Assembly: GCA_037951105.1 (NCBI GenBank)
Contig: JBAMJV010003298.1
Coordinates: forward strand, 24,020-88,019
Direction: 5' to 3'
DNA from: Echinarachnius parma
Lineage: Eukaryota > Echinodermata > Echinoidea > Clypeasteroida > Echinarachniidae
Length of the DNA stretch: 64,000 nucleotides
The notes under the pieces were generated by a model. It was not told the DNA's origin. It saw only the letters and a list, made by a program, of their open reading frames with translations, and made no database searches. The position numbers were made by a program, and so were the translations under genes. Shown here in pieces: positions 12,989 through 21,420 of this stretch (positions are counted from its first letter, which is position 1; each line of letters starts with the position of its first letter).

Positions 12989-15900
12989 CGGGGGGGGGGG
13001 GGGGACACTCCCAACATGACTGGCTACGCACCCGCATCCAAAAAAAGCGTTGAAAGGGTATCATTTTCAGCTATACAGCGTCGTCAACGTTTTCCTTATT
13101 AAAATGGGGTGGTTTTCAGCACTCAGGAGAAAAAACCCAGAAAAGGGGTACCTTTTTCAGGTGCACAAGTTTTCAGCTATACAGCGTCGTCAACGTTTCC
13201 TTAAAAAAGGGGTGGTTTTCAGCACTCATTAGAAAAAACCCACAAAAGGGGTACTTTTTCAGGTGCACAAGTTTTCGACGTTAGGGTCCATTTCAGAGGT
13301 TGATGGACATGGGTGGTTAGCACTTTTGTATGAGAGTGACCCCCCCCCCCCCCCCCCCCCCCCCCGGGCTTTCTTCTAGATGAGATTTATATACTGTGAT
13401 GAATTACTGTTTTCTCTTGTTGTTGACCAGTAATTTAGATGTCATATCCTGCAACCAAATTAATTATGCATGCTCTTTCCTTGCCAAAGATGACCCATCA
13501 TAGTTATATTGCCACAGTGATTATGCTTGCTACTTTATAAAATACAAAATGCTACATTTATTTGTGTATGTTTATCAACATTAAAGGGATCTAGTAGCAT
13601 TATCAAAATCCACAAAACTTACTTAGAACTAAATAGAGCTTACTTAAATAGCAGTTCTCACATTGTTCATTAATTGTATTTATATTACCAATGCAAACTT
13701 GTAACTGGTATTGTTTCTAAATTTCTCCTTTGTTAAAAAGATATATTATTCATAATTGAAGTGTTTGGCTTTGACATTCTACACTGGAGAAGTTAATTGC
13801 CTACAAAGTCAGTGCAATGAGTTAGCAAATGGCACTTTGCATTTTTTCTTAATTTCTTGGTCTGATGACATCCTTTTTACAATAGAATTTTCACACATTA
13901 CCCAGCAGACATATCAGATTACAGATTACAGAAAATCATAGAAAAATTTATCAAATCCCGGGATCAAATTCCTGAAATTCCTGCTAGCTCCCCTGAGATA
14001 GGGGGGTACATTGAGTAGTGTTCAGGATTTAGGGGCCGGTCTCCAAGGCAGGAAAAGCCTGCGAAAGGGGGGTTCAGAAATGTTGGCAGTCCTGAGATAG
14101 GGGGGTGCTTTCAAAGGGAGGGAACCATCATATACGCGTACCCTAAATAATACTGAGTGGGGGGGGGGGGCGGGGTTCATCGGCACGTAAAACACACCAG
14201 CAAATGTGGAGCTTGCCACTTGTAGCACATAATATAATCTTAAAATAAGATAATGATGTTAGCGCGTAATTGTAAATAATGTTAGAAGTAATAAGTTTAT
14301 TTCGTATTTGTAAAGCGCCTGAAGAGGATTTTATATTAGGCGCTATTGAAATCGAACGTAATAATTTTATAGGGGTTAATTAATGGAAATTACCCAAACT
14401 TAATCTTGTTTTGCAGTTCCTGTTCTTTGTGTACATGGTGCTGGTGACGCTGCTGCTGGTCAACATGCTGATCGCCATGATGGGCAACACATTCAGCACC
14501 ATCGCCAACGCAGACTGCGAGTGGCAGAGACAGGTGAGATGTACACCAGTTCTGTGCTGATCGATAGTAAAGAGTCTGAAATTGTAGACTAATGTGTAAA
14601 CAACTATTGTACTGCCAATAAACAACAACAAAATTGTACCATCAGCACATGTACAGAGAATACATGTGCCGATGTGCGTGGTATACTAGTAGTAGACAGG
14701 CTAGAGTAATACAGAATTGTTCTTTTTTAATTTTCATTTAGAATGTATAAACAAAAACCCTATGTTTGAAATAATTTACATTAAAAAGTTGCATCACTTC
14801 GATCAGTGATACCTCGCACATATCCCTAAGTTGATTTCTTATCCTTCGGATTTATAATCGGGTTTATAATCAGTTATAGTCAGGTTTATAATAGCTTCTG
14901 AACATCAAGAGCATTGAAATGGGTGTCGGGGACAAACAACCAGCACAAGGGCTTTCTAGCTCGGTTGGTAGCTAGACCACCGGTCTAGCAATACGGAGGT
15001 TTCGGGTTTGAATCCCAGAGAAACCCTATTTTCTTTGCTCATTTTAATTTTATATTACATATATATTTCTGGCCAGTCTTCCCCCTATGTTTAAAATAAG
15101 AAACTGTTATGTGCTTGTTGTTGTTGCAGTGGGCCAAGGTAGTCCTGGTCTTGGAGCAGACCATGTCGCCCCTTGCACGGGAGACGGCACAGCAGATGTA
15201 CTCCCAACCGGTGGACGATATGCCTGGGACTAGGGCCATGGTACAACAGACAGAGAATGAGGTAAAGTGGGACAGTACTCAACCTGTTTGAAACGATGGG
15301 CCCCTCCTAGGCCCACCCCTACCCTTCCCTACAATAAACTTTTACTGGCGCTATAGTTCCTGTGTCCTTTCCTGGGTCCCGTTGCAGAAAGAGATGCAAT
15401 CGATTGCAAAGTTGCAATTAATTGCAAGTCAGAAAATTTGCGCATTTGAACCAATCAGATGTGCGCATTTGGTCACATGATCGGACTTACAATTAATTGC
15501 AACTTTACAATCGATTGGATCTCTTTCTGCAACGGGGCCCAGGACTACCACAGTCCTTTTTTAGGACTAACCAAGAAAGAATAACAGTCCTTTTCAGACG
15601 TATCCAGGCGGGGTATGAACGGCCTTGATTGGTTAATGAAATCGAAAAGAGGCCACAGATTTCAGTGAAAACTAAAGGTTATTTCACATGTCCATAGGTT
15701 CTATGTATTTTATTATTTGTAAGCCCTGATACAATGAGATATAATATGATATAACGAGGTAAATTCACAAGTAATTAAGATAGTTGGTGATGCTTCCGAA
15801 TGTTGTGCAGTCAAGTCTTGTAAGAATTAACTCTGGTACAAACAACTTTTAGCCACCGAGTGTGTTATATTGGCTGTCCTCTATATACAGTCAAACCTTT

Positions 15901-16794
15901 TGTAGCGGCCACCTGTCTATAGCAACCAACCCGACTATAAAGTGTTCCCCTGCAGAGAAAACCAATGTTATGGAACTTTTCTTGTTTTTCTTACATGGTC
16001 ACTGATCAATGTCCTGGTATTGATGTTGTTCAGTATTTCATTTAACCCATTGACTACGGGAACCGGGTGGGTTGTGTACAAAGTCTACAGTGATTTCAGA
16101 ATCTCGTAGTGAACGGGTTAAAGGGATCTAGTAAAGTTGTCTACATCAGCAAAACTTACTTAGAACTCTAGCAGTTCTCACATACCTTGTTGTATCTGTA
16201 TTACTAATAGAAGCATGGAATAGGTTTTGCTTTTTCAAATTTAACTTTTGTTATAAAGATATTTATGATTAAAGCGTTGTAAATTCAAAGTCTCCCTGGG
16301 AGACTTTCAACTGTGTACAAAGTCAGTGCAATGAGTTTAATAGCAAATATCAATTTTATGCCATTCTTTTCCATGCCCATGAGCCGCTTGGTAGGAATGC
16401 TCCCCAGGGAGTGGAGATGGTGCACACAATTTGTGCTGGTTTGCATTGTATCCTATGACCGGGGTAATAATATCATTGTAAAGCGCTTAGAGATGATTAT
16501 CAATCATATATAGGCGCTATATAAACTGAGTATATTATTATTATTTTAAAATGTTGGACTGTATATTTTTTTACCTCGTTTGCCTCATTGTAGACCCATG
16601 ATGAGCGAGGAGTGCAGAAGTCTCGGCAGCGCAACAGCCGCCACCGCAAGATGGTGTTCTTCGGCGGTAAGTGGGTCCCAGACCCAGCTGCGGACTCCTC
16701 TCAGGACGGTCCAACGGGGGCTGAAAGTCTCGCGGATGAAAACGACTACTCACCGAGTAGCTCCAAGACCAGGCTTGTAGAAGCAATGGTGTAA
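306..16794 (+). CDS. TRPV-type cation channel, 14 exons, N-terminus outside window
   Basis: A TRP vanilloid-family plasma- or ciliary-membrane cation channel. Exons: 306-468, 1158-1328, 1773-1962, 2321-2474, 2808-3059, 4843-5001, 5558-5665, 6037-6141, 6770-6927, 8833-8942, 9915-10054, 14417-14533, 15130-15261, 16594-16794. All junctions are GT-AG and phases agree, giving 719 visible residues. Residues about 68-300 are ankyrin repeats, including the finger segment FFLPDDQKK and the motif [19 protein letters not shown], the hallmark that recognises the family. S1 is near 335-360. The S1-S2 loop carries glycosylation sites NMT and NVT. S2 is near 402-420, and S4-S5 reads [17 protein letters not shown]. 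The filter is SLGEFGD (about 549-555). S6 reads [17 protein letters not shown], followed by a TRP-box-like EWQRQWAKVVL. The first exon's 5' edge is an acceptor, not a start codon. I do not decide between invertebrate subtypes (Nanchung, Inactive/OSM-9, or vertebrate-like TRPV5/6). Several exons have decayed partial copies beside them, annotated separately. Confidence 0.95.
630..1157 (+). repeat. Degenerate direct repeats in intron 1, including copies of the exon-2 acceptor region
   Basis: Segments near 636-715 and 860-955 resemble the 65 bp leading into exon 2 at 1158: each has TTCAGTTCA, a pyrimidine tract, TTTCTTTCAG or TTTCTGTCAAG, then a GAAGTACC-like stretch. The phrase GGGTGTATATT recurs at about 750 and 1081. 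The copies carry no open continuation of the ankyrin domain, so they look like decayed local duplications of the intron/exon-2 boundary. Similarity was judged by eye. Confidence 0.5.
1371..1840 (+). repeat. Four 117-bp tandem units spanning the intron/exon-3 junction
   Basis: The phrase CGATGGTCAAATT occurs near 1463, 1580, 1697 and 1814, spaced exactly 117 bp. Each unit holds about 60 bp of intron, the acceptor AACAAAAG and the first ~60 bp of exon 3 ([12 protein letters not shown]). Only the fourth unit continues into the full exon and a donor. Units one and three carry an in-frame TAA after NEN; unit two is open. Because 117 is a multiple of three, the reading frame is preserved through unit borders. 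Confidence 0.92.
2128..2250 (+). repeat. Decayed upstream copy of the exon-4 acceptor region
   Basis: The sequence starting at 2200 repeats the first 15 bases of exon 4 (2321) after a pyrimidine tract and TTACAG. Upstream, GCGGTACAAGTTGCAACG corresponds to GCGATACAAATTGTAATG before the real exon; the offset is 121 bp. The copy loses similarity after TTTTGGTGAGC, with a deletion before TGCCTGGAGC. It contains no usable exon. Confidence 0.85.
2691..2760. repeat. ~72-bp mini-MITE of the CCCGTTCCCTACGAG family
   Basis: A short element reading CCCGTTCCCTAC...TAGACTGTACACAACCC...GTCAAGGGG. The same unit recurs at 6165, 16046, 24622 and, interrupted, at 18921. The best copies are flanked by TTAA on both sides, which suggests a piggyBac-type mobiliser. 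Confidence 0.75.
3088..3385 (+). mobile_element. tRNA-derived SINE
   Basis: Begins with an A-box-like GTGGCGAGATGGTAGAGC and a B-box-like AGTTCAAATCC about 40 bp later. The body contains CTTCGGCAAGACAATT and CTCCCTAGGGAG, and the tail GGGTAATAATAATGTAAAG matches the 3' ends of related copies at 16375, 9365, 30815 and 35725. It sits in the channel intron after exon 5. Box matches and tail were read by eye. Confidence 0.75.
3809..4183. mobile_element. TTAA-flanked MITE with GGTGCACCTGTAAAGTGT termini
   Basis: A 375-bp element with terminal inverted repeats AGGTGCACCTGTAAAGTGT / ACACTTTACAGGTGCAC and TTAA on both sides (3805-3808, 4184-4187), so piggyBac-like. Internal sequence (GACATTTGAGACTTCAATC) recurs in THOC3 intron 4 near 23797-23880 as a fragment. 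No coding capacity. Confidence 0.85.
4701..4744. repeat. Adjacent poly-G and poly-C tracts
   Basis: A run of nine G is followed 10 bp later by a run of more than 20 C, in the intron before channel exon 6. The two runs could pair as a hairpin. Similar paired runs recur throughout the window. Confidence 0.9.
5053..5350. mobile_element. MITE of the AAAGGGATCTAGTAAC family
   Basis: Starts AAAGGGATCTAGTAAC and carries the family internal phrases GATCTGATATGTCCACT, GAGTAATGAGTGAAAAT and CATTGCCCTGACTTT. The right end is eroded. Other copies: 13584, 16122, 19667, 20135, 22970, 27930 and 42785; the best are flanked by TTAA. Confidence 0.8.
6165..6236. repeat. Mini-MITE (CCCGTTCCCTACGAG family) inside exon-8 repeat unit
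   Basis: TTAA at 6161 precedes CCCGTTCCCTACGAG and the copy ends near AAGGGG. A mutated version (about 6356-6437) lies at the matching place in the next exon-8-derived unit, so this insertion predates the local duplication. Confidence 0.75.
6287..6625 (+). repeat. Two decayed copies of the 3' half of channel exon 8 and its donor
   Basis: The end of exon 8 plus intron start (GCTGCCAGGGAA ... TGGAATGTTCTGGTAAGC, about 6100-6150) is repeated at 6291-6352 and 6568-6620. Copy one keeps TGGAATGTTCTGGTAAGC; copy two reads GGTAAAC. Both have indels that break the frame. Intronic flank (GATCAGATACAAATTATA) is shared, so each unit spans the exon/intron border. Confidence 0.88.
7347..8812. mobile_element. 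Satellite-bearing transposable element with ~151-bp units in channel intron 9
   Basis: Starts CCTCCGCAACGAAGTAGCC, then GGAGGCATTATGTTTTCGGG, and ends with GGCGGAGGCATCATTTTCG plus an inverted CGACTGCGCGCAGTCG. Between lie a TACG/TCCG microsatellite (about 7387-7475) and tandem units starting at GTGATCGCGTTATCTCAAG at 7481, 7632, 7783, 7934, 8085, 8229 and 8380, followed by two eroded units. Spacing is 151 bp, once 144. Each unit contains AGGTCAAAGGTCA, usually extended to three half sites. Repeats starting with the same GGAGGCATTATGTTTTCGGG phrase are common in marine invertebrates as far as I recall. Confidence 0.9.
9243..9360 (+). other. Possible alternative (truncating) exon of the channel
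   Basis: A strong acceptor (TTTCTTTCTTCCAG) precedes an open stretch in the phase left by exon 10. Reading on from GFSQ it would add a hydrophobic run ([18 protein letters not shown]) and stop before the pore. There is no donor, so it could only act as a terminal or poison exon. No evidence of use. Confidence 0.3.
9362..9570 (-). mobile_element. SINE fragment, reverse orientation
   Basis: ATT-rich tail followed by TTACCCCTCGTCATCTGGGC, CTCCCCGGGGAGCATACTAG and GGCTAATTAACACCCGACC. These are the landmarks, in the same order, of the fuller reverse copy at 30815-31135. The tRNA-like head is missing. Confidence 0.7.
9915..10054 (+). CDS. Pore-loop exon of the TRPV channel (end of S5 to selectivity filter)
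   Basis: This exon starts in phase 1 after GFSQ of the preceding exon and encodes the end of S5, the outer turret ([10 protein letters not shown]) and the pore helix plus filter [11 protein letters not shown]. Glu and Asp flank the GFG core, so a cation-permeable pore is expected from the family. The preceding acceptor CCATACAG and following donor AAG|GTAAGT are strong. The next exon, 4.4 kb away, supplies S6; the intron between them is almost entirely repeats. Confidence 0.93.
10198..10436. mobile_element. MITE with CAGGCCCGTAGCCAG termini and 5-bp target duplication
   Basis: Termini CAGGCCCGTAGCCAG and CTGGCTACGGGCCTG are inverted, and TGTCA flanks both sides (10193-10197 and 10437-10441). 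The interior has repeated GACCGAGACC and ends GGTGGGTGCGTACGCACCC. A partial reverse copy lies at 59590-59745. It sits just after the pore exon. Confidence 0.85.
11087..12148. mobile_element. 1.06-kb element with TAGAGGCACGGATTTTCCG inverted termini
   Basis: Both ends carry TAGAGGCACGGATTTTCCG as inverted repeats, and TATTAG (possibly TATTAGTA) is duplicated at 11081 and 12149, fitting a cut-and-paste transposon. Subterminal regions repeat CGGAAAATCGCGG and AACGGAATT motifs. No transposase frame is visible, so it is non-autonomous. A long palindrome lies at its centre. Confidence 0.87.
11535..11684. repeat. ~150-bp palindrome with a perfect 76-bp core
   Basis: Centred on GAATTC at 11609/11610. 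Each arm is a perfect 38 bp (TTCCCCAATTCCCGGCGGAT outward to CGCGTAAGAA) and continues imperfectly to about 75 bp. There is no loop, so it could extrude as a cruciform. It forms the centre of the element at 11087-12148. Confidence 0.95.
12415..12670. repeat. Repeat rich in TTGCCC/GGGCAA motifs
   Basis: Contains repeated CTTGCCCGCTTGTCC, GGGCAAGTCAAATTTG, GCTTGCCCGATTGGGCAA and GGGCAAGTAAAATGTC, partly inverted relative to each other. It looks like an eroded mobile element, but I could not define termini. Confidence 0.5.
12950..13004. repeat. Poly-G run of about 55 bases with one interruption
   Basis: Almost pure G with a single C near 12989. This is the longest homopolymer in the window, a strong G-quadruplex candidate and a likely place for assembly length error. 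Confidence 0.95.
13040..13290. repeat. Tandem repeat, ~107-bp unit, two copies and a partial
   Basis: TTTTCAGCTATACAGCGTCG starts near 13063 and 13170. Each is followed by GTGGTTTTCAGCACTCA, an AAAACCC stretch, GGGGTAC and TTTCAGGTGCACAAG. A poly-C run follows at 13341-13365. No gene content. Confidence 0.88.
13584..13935. mobile_element. MITE of the AAAGGGATCTAGTAAC family, inverted copy
   Basis: Begins TTAAAGGGATCTAGTAGC and runs through CTACAAAGTCAGTGCAATGAG, GCATTTTTTCTTAATTTCTTGG and GCAGACATATCAGATTACA, the reverse complement of the family interior. The right terminus is eroded. Confidence 0.8.
14948..15028 (+). other. tRNA-like sequence, probably a SINE head or tRNA pseudogene
   Basis: Contains an A-box-like AGCTCGGTTGGTAGCTAG and a B-box-like GGGTTTGAATCCC, and its ends (GGGCTTTC / GAAACCC) can pair. 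The anticodon arm is abnormal (short loop), so it is not a functional tRNA. It lies in the intron between S6 and the C-terminal exons. Confidence 0.5.
15371..15543. mobile_element. Fold-back MITE (CCCGTTGCAGAAAGAGAT termini)
   Basis: A 173-bp, nearly complete inverted repeat: CCTGGGTCCCGTTGCAGAAA at the left and TTTCTGCAACGGGGCCCAGG at the right, with GCAATTAATTGC and the phrase GCGCATTTGAACCAATCAGA inside. A worn relative lies near 52090-52165. Confidence 0.88.
15886..16030. mobile_element. Fragment of an ACAGTCAAACC-type MITE
   Basis: Starts ATACAGTCAAACC and contains GCGGCCACCTGTCTATAGCA and AATGTTATGGAAC, matching the fuller copy at 48225-48428. The right end was not found. Confidence 0.6.
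16046..16117. repeat. 72-bp TTAA-flanked mini-MITE
   Basis: CCCATTGACTACGGG ... GTAGTGAACGGG between TTAA at 16042 and TTAA at 16118. The right TTAA also serves as the left flank of the next element, so one element entered the target site of the other. Confidence 0.82.
16122..16545. mobile_element. Truncated AAAGGGATCTAGTAAC MITE followed by a SINE 3' part
   Basis: AGGGATCTAGTAAAG starts a family copy whose interior is recognisable to about 16360 (TGTGTACAAAGTCAGTGCAA). It then joins a SINE 3' region with CTCCCCAGGGAGTGGAGATG, GACCGGGGTAATAATATC and AGGCGCTATATAAACTG plus an ATT tail. It ends about 50 bp before the last channel exon. Confidence 0.75.
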
Positions 16795-16861
16795 TGATTT
16801 GGTGTAATGTATGTTGAAAATATATAGATGACTGAATAAGGTAAAAACTCATGTCATGTCA

Positions 16862-16975
16862 TAACCCTGTTATGGACTCCTTCAATTAAGACCAACGGGG
16901 CCTGAATTTCTCACGGATGATGATGACTGCTCGCGAGCAGTTCTAAGACAAATCTTGTAGAGGGAATGGTATAAC
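16862..16975 (+). repeat. Decayed copy of the end of the last channel exon, within its 3' UTR
   Basis: ACTCCTTCAATTAAGACCAA ... GGCCTGAATTTCTCACGGATG ... CTTGTAGAGGGAATGGTATAA parallels the final ~100 bp of the coding exon, ending at the same stop region. Substitutions and small indels make it non-coding. The offset is about 170 bp. Confidence 0.85.
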
Positions 16976-17826
16976 AGTATAAATAACAGTATTGGGAAAC
17001 GCCCCACACACACAAAATTAAAAATACGCTTTCATCACCTACCATGTGAAAGAATATATCATAACTTATCTTTTGATGTAACGATATGGGCAAAAATGCT
17101 TTTGAATTTGACTAATTGAGCTGTAAAAGGTCCAAAATAAAACGATCTGTGGCGCAGATCGATTCAACCGCGTTTACGCTGCATGCAAAAGATTATGCTA
17201 GCACATGTGTGCATGGTATGCTGGATTGTCAATATCTCCAGCCCAGCCGAGTGTTCATATGATTTAAAAATCATGTGCATGCTCTATGTAAATCATTTAT
17301 CATGGAAATAACCTTTCAGATTATGCTCTGTATTCTGTAATATTTTGAAATGTACACAACATAAAATAGAGCAATTTAAAATGTAACTCTGCGCTTCAAG
17401 AGGCTGAATATGCTGTAGTTTATTATATTTGCATAAATAGATTAAGTTAAATAGGCTTTCTAAGCTAAATTCATATTATGATGTCTTAAAGTAATTTCAA
17501 TTCAAAGATTCAATGTACATGCACTTCCAAGAGGCTAAATGTGTTGCAGTCTAAGTTTCATCTTAAAACTTTATGCATTTTTATGTTTATGTCTTTCATT
17601 AATTTAGCAATACTTTGCATATTTAGATTAAGTTATGTCTTTCTACACTACATTCATATTCTGACGTCTCTAATATAAAAGTAAATGTATGCAAAATGAA
17701 ATAAATTAAAAGGTTTTAGTTTACTATGCACTACCAAGAGGCAGTCTTGAAATTAAGTTTCATCATAAAACTATTTAAGTATGTTTATGTCTTACATTAA
17801 TGTAAGTGTTAGGAGACTTATTTTCT

Positions 17827-18822
17827 ACCTCTGTTTCATGAGAGGCTCTTAGCTAAGACCGTCTTAAATGTCACGTGACTGTGACTGATCTACAGACATA
17901 CGGATGGCATTTGTTCCGATCACAAAGGACAAGGTTGGATATATGATAGCTAAGACGCTTTCAGGCAGCATGTGTTGCCGTAAGTGTAGCCTATTCGATA
18001 TGCGTCGGGCTTTCTAGCAAGTACTAATCGCGTTATGTGAACGGAACCACCGATGTCCGAACCCTATCCCAACGCCTATCATCACTCGTTTACTCAAACA
18101 GTTAAGTTTCTTTTATTTACTTTGTTCGCTGTGCGCTGTGCGTACAATTTCTACGAACCCCCTGCGAAGCTCTTTCATGAATATTTATGTGACATGGACC
18201 AAAATAGGCCAATGAGCGATGAGGCTGTAAACGTCATATGAACTCTGTAGTGCATGCATGCAGTGGCCAGAGTTACACACAGCATGCACAGTACAGTGAG
18301 CTTTGTACACGCGCTGTGCGCTGTCAGAGCCGTATTTGTGTGTGTGTGTGTGTATGTGTTTGTGTGTGTGTGTGTGTGTGTGTACGTGTATACGTGTATG
18401 TGTCTGTGTATATATGATCATGTGTGCGTCGGTGTATATGAACCCACAACATGTGTAAAGGCATTGCTTTATATGCACGGGTGCACATCATAGGGTACAG
18501 CTGCAAAGCGCCCGTTGTTGGCCAAAATCTGTTTATATACGGCTCTGTGGCCGAGTTCACCTGTAAGGCTTATGAATAATGCATGAAAATACACTCGTCA
18601 TACATACAATAAGCATATATGAATAATGATGAGTAAATGACTGATGATAGGAGGATGCGCTCCGCGCATCGGGTTCGAGATCACCGGTTTTCCGTCTCCA
18701 TATTAAACGCGATTAGTACTTGCCAGAAAGCTCAGACGCATATCGGATAGGCTACCGTAAGTGTCAAAGTTATACCAAGGTTGTGTACGAACATAGTTGA
18801 GAGCCTTTCATGAAACGGGCCC
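17827..18822. mobile_element. ~1-kb element with long subterminal inverted repeats
   Basis: Ends resemble GTTTCATGAGAGGCTCT and AGAGCCTTTCATGAAAC. Long internal arms also pair: GTGTAGCCTATTCGATATGC at about 17975 and GCATATCGGATAGGCTAC at about 18739, including CGCGATTAGTACTTG. The centre holds a GT microsatellite (18337-18410), and there is no transposase. It lies in the probable 3' UTR of the channel gene. Confidence 0.75.
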
Positions 18823-18940
18823 CTGATGTGTATTATCTGTTTTGACAAACAATTTTGTTTCACTTTGAAAATAAGCTTTCTTTACTACATTCCTGTAAGA
18901 AAAACATGATTTAAACTTAACCCCTTGTCTATGGGAACCT

Positions 18941-19170
18941 GGGCCCATATTCAGAACACAGTCTACTTGAATGACTCGGACATGGCTAAGAATTTGACGC
19001 AATATAACTTTGTTGCTTACTATGGTTAACTCAGTAGGTACCTCAAGGCTAACCCAGGTAGCTAACCCTAGCTGGGAACCAGGAAAATTGCTTGTTGCTC
19101 AATAACTGCATGATCTGAAATGGGCTTGGCATATTGAACTAAGATAGCGGGCTTTTATGAATATGGGCCA
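18941..19170. mobile_element. MITE with GGGCCCATATTCA termini, inserted in a mini-MITE
   Basis: The left end GGGCCCATATTCAGAA and right end TTATGAATATGGGCC are inverted. The flanks 18921-18940 and 19173-19228 rejoin into one copy of the CCCGTTCCCTACGAG mini-MITE, so this element entered it. A second copy lies at 58455-58696. Confidence 0.8.
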
Positions 19171-19489
19171 AGGTGGGCTATGCGCAAAGTCTATGGGGAT
19201 TTGGGAATCTTGAAGGGAATGGGTTTAAGTGTGTGGTAGAATATGTTTTATATTTATAGCAGTGCAATATATGTATATTTATTGTAAATAATTGTATGAA
19301 AATGGAAATGTTTCAATCTTTATCAGTTGTGATGTTTTTTAAACTTTTTAAGTTGTAGCATTCTGACAAGCGCGATTTAATAATATACCTTTACCCTTGT
19401 TTTAAACTGCACTGATGTTTCAAAGCAGAGGTTCAATATAAAATTATATATTACATGTATTGTGTTGTCTTCAAATGCATCGTCACATG

Positions 19490-19495
19490 AATAAA
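19490..19495 (+). terminator. Candidate poly(A) signal of the channel gene
   Basis: AATAAA followed within 30 bp by the GT-rich stretch TGTCTGTTTTTGTGTTC. It would give a 2.7-kb 3' UTR. Earlier AATAAA hexamers at 17136 and about 17700 are alternatives. Confidence 0.45.
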
Positions 19496-19569
19496 AGAAA
19501 TGTTTTCAAGCTAATTTCTTGTAAATGTCTGTTTTTGTGTTCAATTGTGATATCATACTCTTTTGCTAT

Positions 19570-19662
19570 AAAGTGGAATCTCTTTATAATGAGACACCTG
19601 ATATAACGAGGTAAAATCCAATGAGCCCAAGGTGCTCATTATAATGAGGTTCCACTGTACAA
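19570..19662. repeat. Repeat with GTGGAATCTCTTTATAATGAG inverted ends
   Basis: GTGGAATCTCTTTATAATGA at the left and TCATTATAATGAGGTTCCAC at the right are inverted. Related ends bound 24408-24577. Confidence 0.65.
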
Positions 19663-19666
19663 ACAT

Positions 19667-19950
19667 TAAAGGGATCTAGTCACTTTGTTGATACAATGTA
19701 TATTGTTGTTATCTGTAAAGTCAACTGGGTATTGTGTGAAAATTTCAAGTTATATGGCCGAGAAATGAGCAAAAATACAAAGTGATATTTACTAACTCGT
19801 TGCACTGACTTTGTACATGGTTATGACTATCCCATGGATAGTTTAACATTCAAATACTTCAATTGTAAATGTCTTTTCAACGAAAAGGAAATTCGAAAAA
19901 AACAAATCCTGTCCCAAGTTTCTATTTGGACAATGTTACTAGATCCATTT
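19667..19950. mobile_element. MITE of the AAAGGGATCTAGTAAC family
   Basis: ATTAAAGGGATCTAGTCACT at the left and AATGTTACTAGATCC at the right are inverted ends. The interior has GAGAAATGAGCAAAAATACA and CGTTGCACTGACTTTGTAC. Confidence 0.85.
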
Positions 19951-20134
19951 ATTGTTTTAGAACAACTTGTCTGTTGGTTTAAAAAGGTAGGCTTTTGATA
20001 GTGGGTTTGGCCAATTTCCTTCTTAGCTTGCCTGGCAATTTTTACCCATGGCGATACATAGTTCTTACAACATATACAGGTAAATGTTACTTGATGATCT
20101 GTTCATAATGGCTGGAATATCACACAAGTATTAA

Positions 20135-20467
20135 AGGGATCTAGTAACATTGTCCAAATTCTCAAAACTTACTTGTAACTCTACATGTAGCAGCTATTCT
20201 CTTATACCTCGTTGTTTTTGTAACAACAATTTTCAAAGATTTTTACATTTGAAATGTTTGGATTTTTAACTATCCACTATAACTGTGTACAAAGTCAGTG
20301 CATTGAATAGTGAAAATCACTTTGTATTTTTTGCTCATTACTTGGCAATATAACATCCATTTAATGTGAAATGTTTACACATTACTCAGTGGACATATCA
20401 GATAACAAAACACATTGTATCAACCATTCATCCCTATTTGCACATGCCAAAAAGTTATTAGATCCCT
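20135..20467. mobile_element. MITE of the AAAGGGATCTAGTAAC family, intact with TTAA flanks
   Basis: Inverted ends AGGGATCTAGTAAC and GTTATTAGATCCCT lie between TTAA at 20131 and TTAA at 20468, the clearest copy for family definition. Orientation is opposite to the copy at 19667. Confidence 0.88.
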
Positions 20468-20617
20468 TTAAAAATCCTAATGCCAGTTGAACTTTAGTTA
20501 TCATATTTGCAAAAAAAAATTGATTTAAACAAAAATGTATCTGGATTTAATTTTCTCCAAAAAAAAAAACCAGCAAACAATGCTACAGCGGATACATTAC
20601 TTTCATATAAAAAAAGC

Positions 20618-20623
20618 TTTATT
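20618..20623 (-). terminator. Candidate poly(A) signal of THOC3
   Basis: On the minus strand AATAAAGC is followed by a T-rich run, about 1.37 kb past the stop codon. Another AATAAA occurs at 20967-20972. Which is used cannot be told from sequence. Confidence 0.4.
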
Positions 20624-21254
20624 TACAAGTAGTTTGATACACGTACAAAGCAATACAAATGAATGTCCATCTCATGGAATACGAAGATGACTACCACTTC
20701 AGAATACTTCTTCTTTTCTTTTACTTGAAAGGGACTTCTGAAAGTGGTTTAAATTCTAGGAACTGGTGACTCAATTTAAACAACAGAAGCTGAAATAAAT
20801 TCAATAGATGAAAATGAGCGAACAAAATTGAGATTATGATTGGCACAAGCATTGAAAATGGTATCATTTGAAGAACCACTATTAATAAAATCATTTTCTA
20901 GCACAGTCTATCAATCTGGATGTCTCAGGTTCTATTCATGGTGCAGCTAAGTTTTCTTTTATCATTTTTATTTATAACATACTGCTGATTTTAATCTTGA
21001 TCACGCAGATATTTAACAAAATAATGTCAAACCATGATTGAAAATAAAATTTCCTTTCTAGGTAGATCTCTAGCTTTAAGAAGGTTGGTGACAAAAAAGT
21101 CTGCTGCATACAATTTTGGCTCTGTGCATAAAAGCATTATTCAGTCCTAGACATTATCTGTGTTTTACCAGGATTGCCTATTCGGTGCTTTTGCCTGTTT
21201 CTTCCACAGGGCCCCCCTAGTCCAACATAATATTATTACCTCAGTCATCATTAT

Positions 21255-21420
21255 ACAAATGATGCACAGGCTTGAGTGGATCGGTAAGAATTGGATGCAC
21301 GAGTTTAACTTTGGAATGGTTTAAACCCACAAGCGCAGCGAGTGGGTTTTAGACCATTTCCAAAGTTAAAATAGTGCAGACAATTCTTACCGATCCACGA
21401 AATATGCCTGTGCAACATTT
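21255..21420. repeat. ~165-bp palindromic repeat in the THOC3 3' region
   Basis: ATGCACAGGCTTGAGTGGAT at the left pairs with ATCCACGAAATATGCCTGTG at the right. TCGGTAAGAATTG, TTAACTTTGGAA and AAACCCAC pair further in. The centre contains GCGCAGCGAGTGGG. Likely a fold-back MITE, and it would form a hairpin in the transcript. Confidence 0.82.

Noticed and set aside
12816-13064. Poly-Gly/poly-Pro frames
   Set aside because: Translation of the 55-base poly-G run; no coding evidence.
14948-15028. Possible tRNA gene
   Set aside because: A and B boxes are present but the anticodon arm is malformed; treated as tRNA-like SINE or pseudogene.
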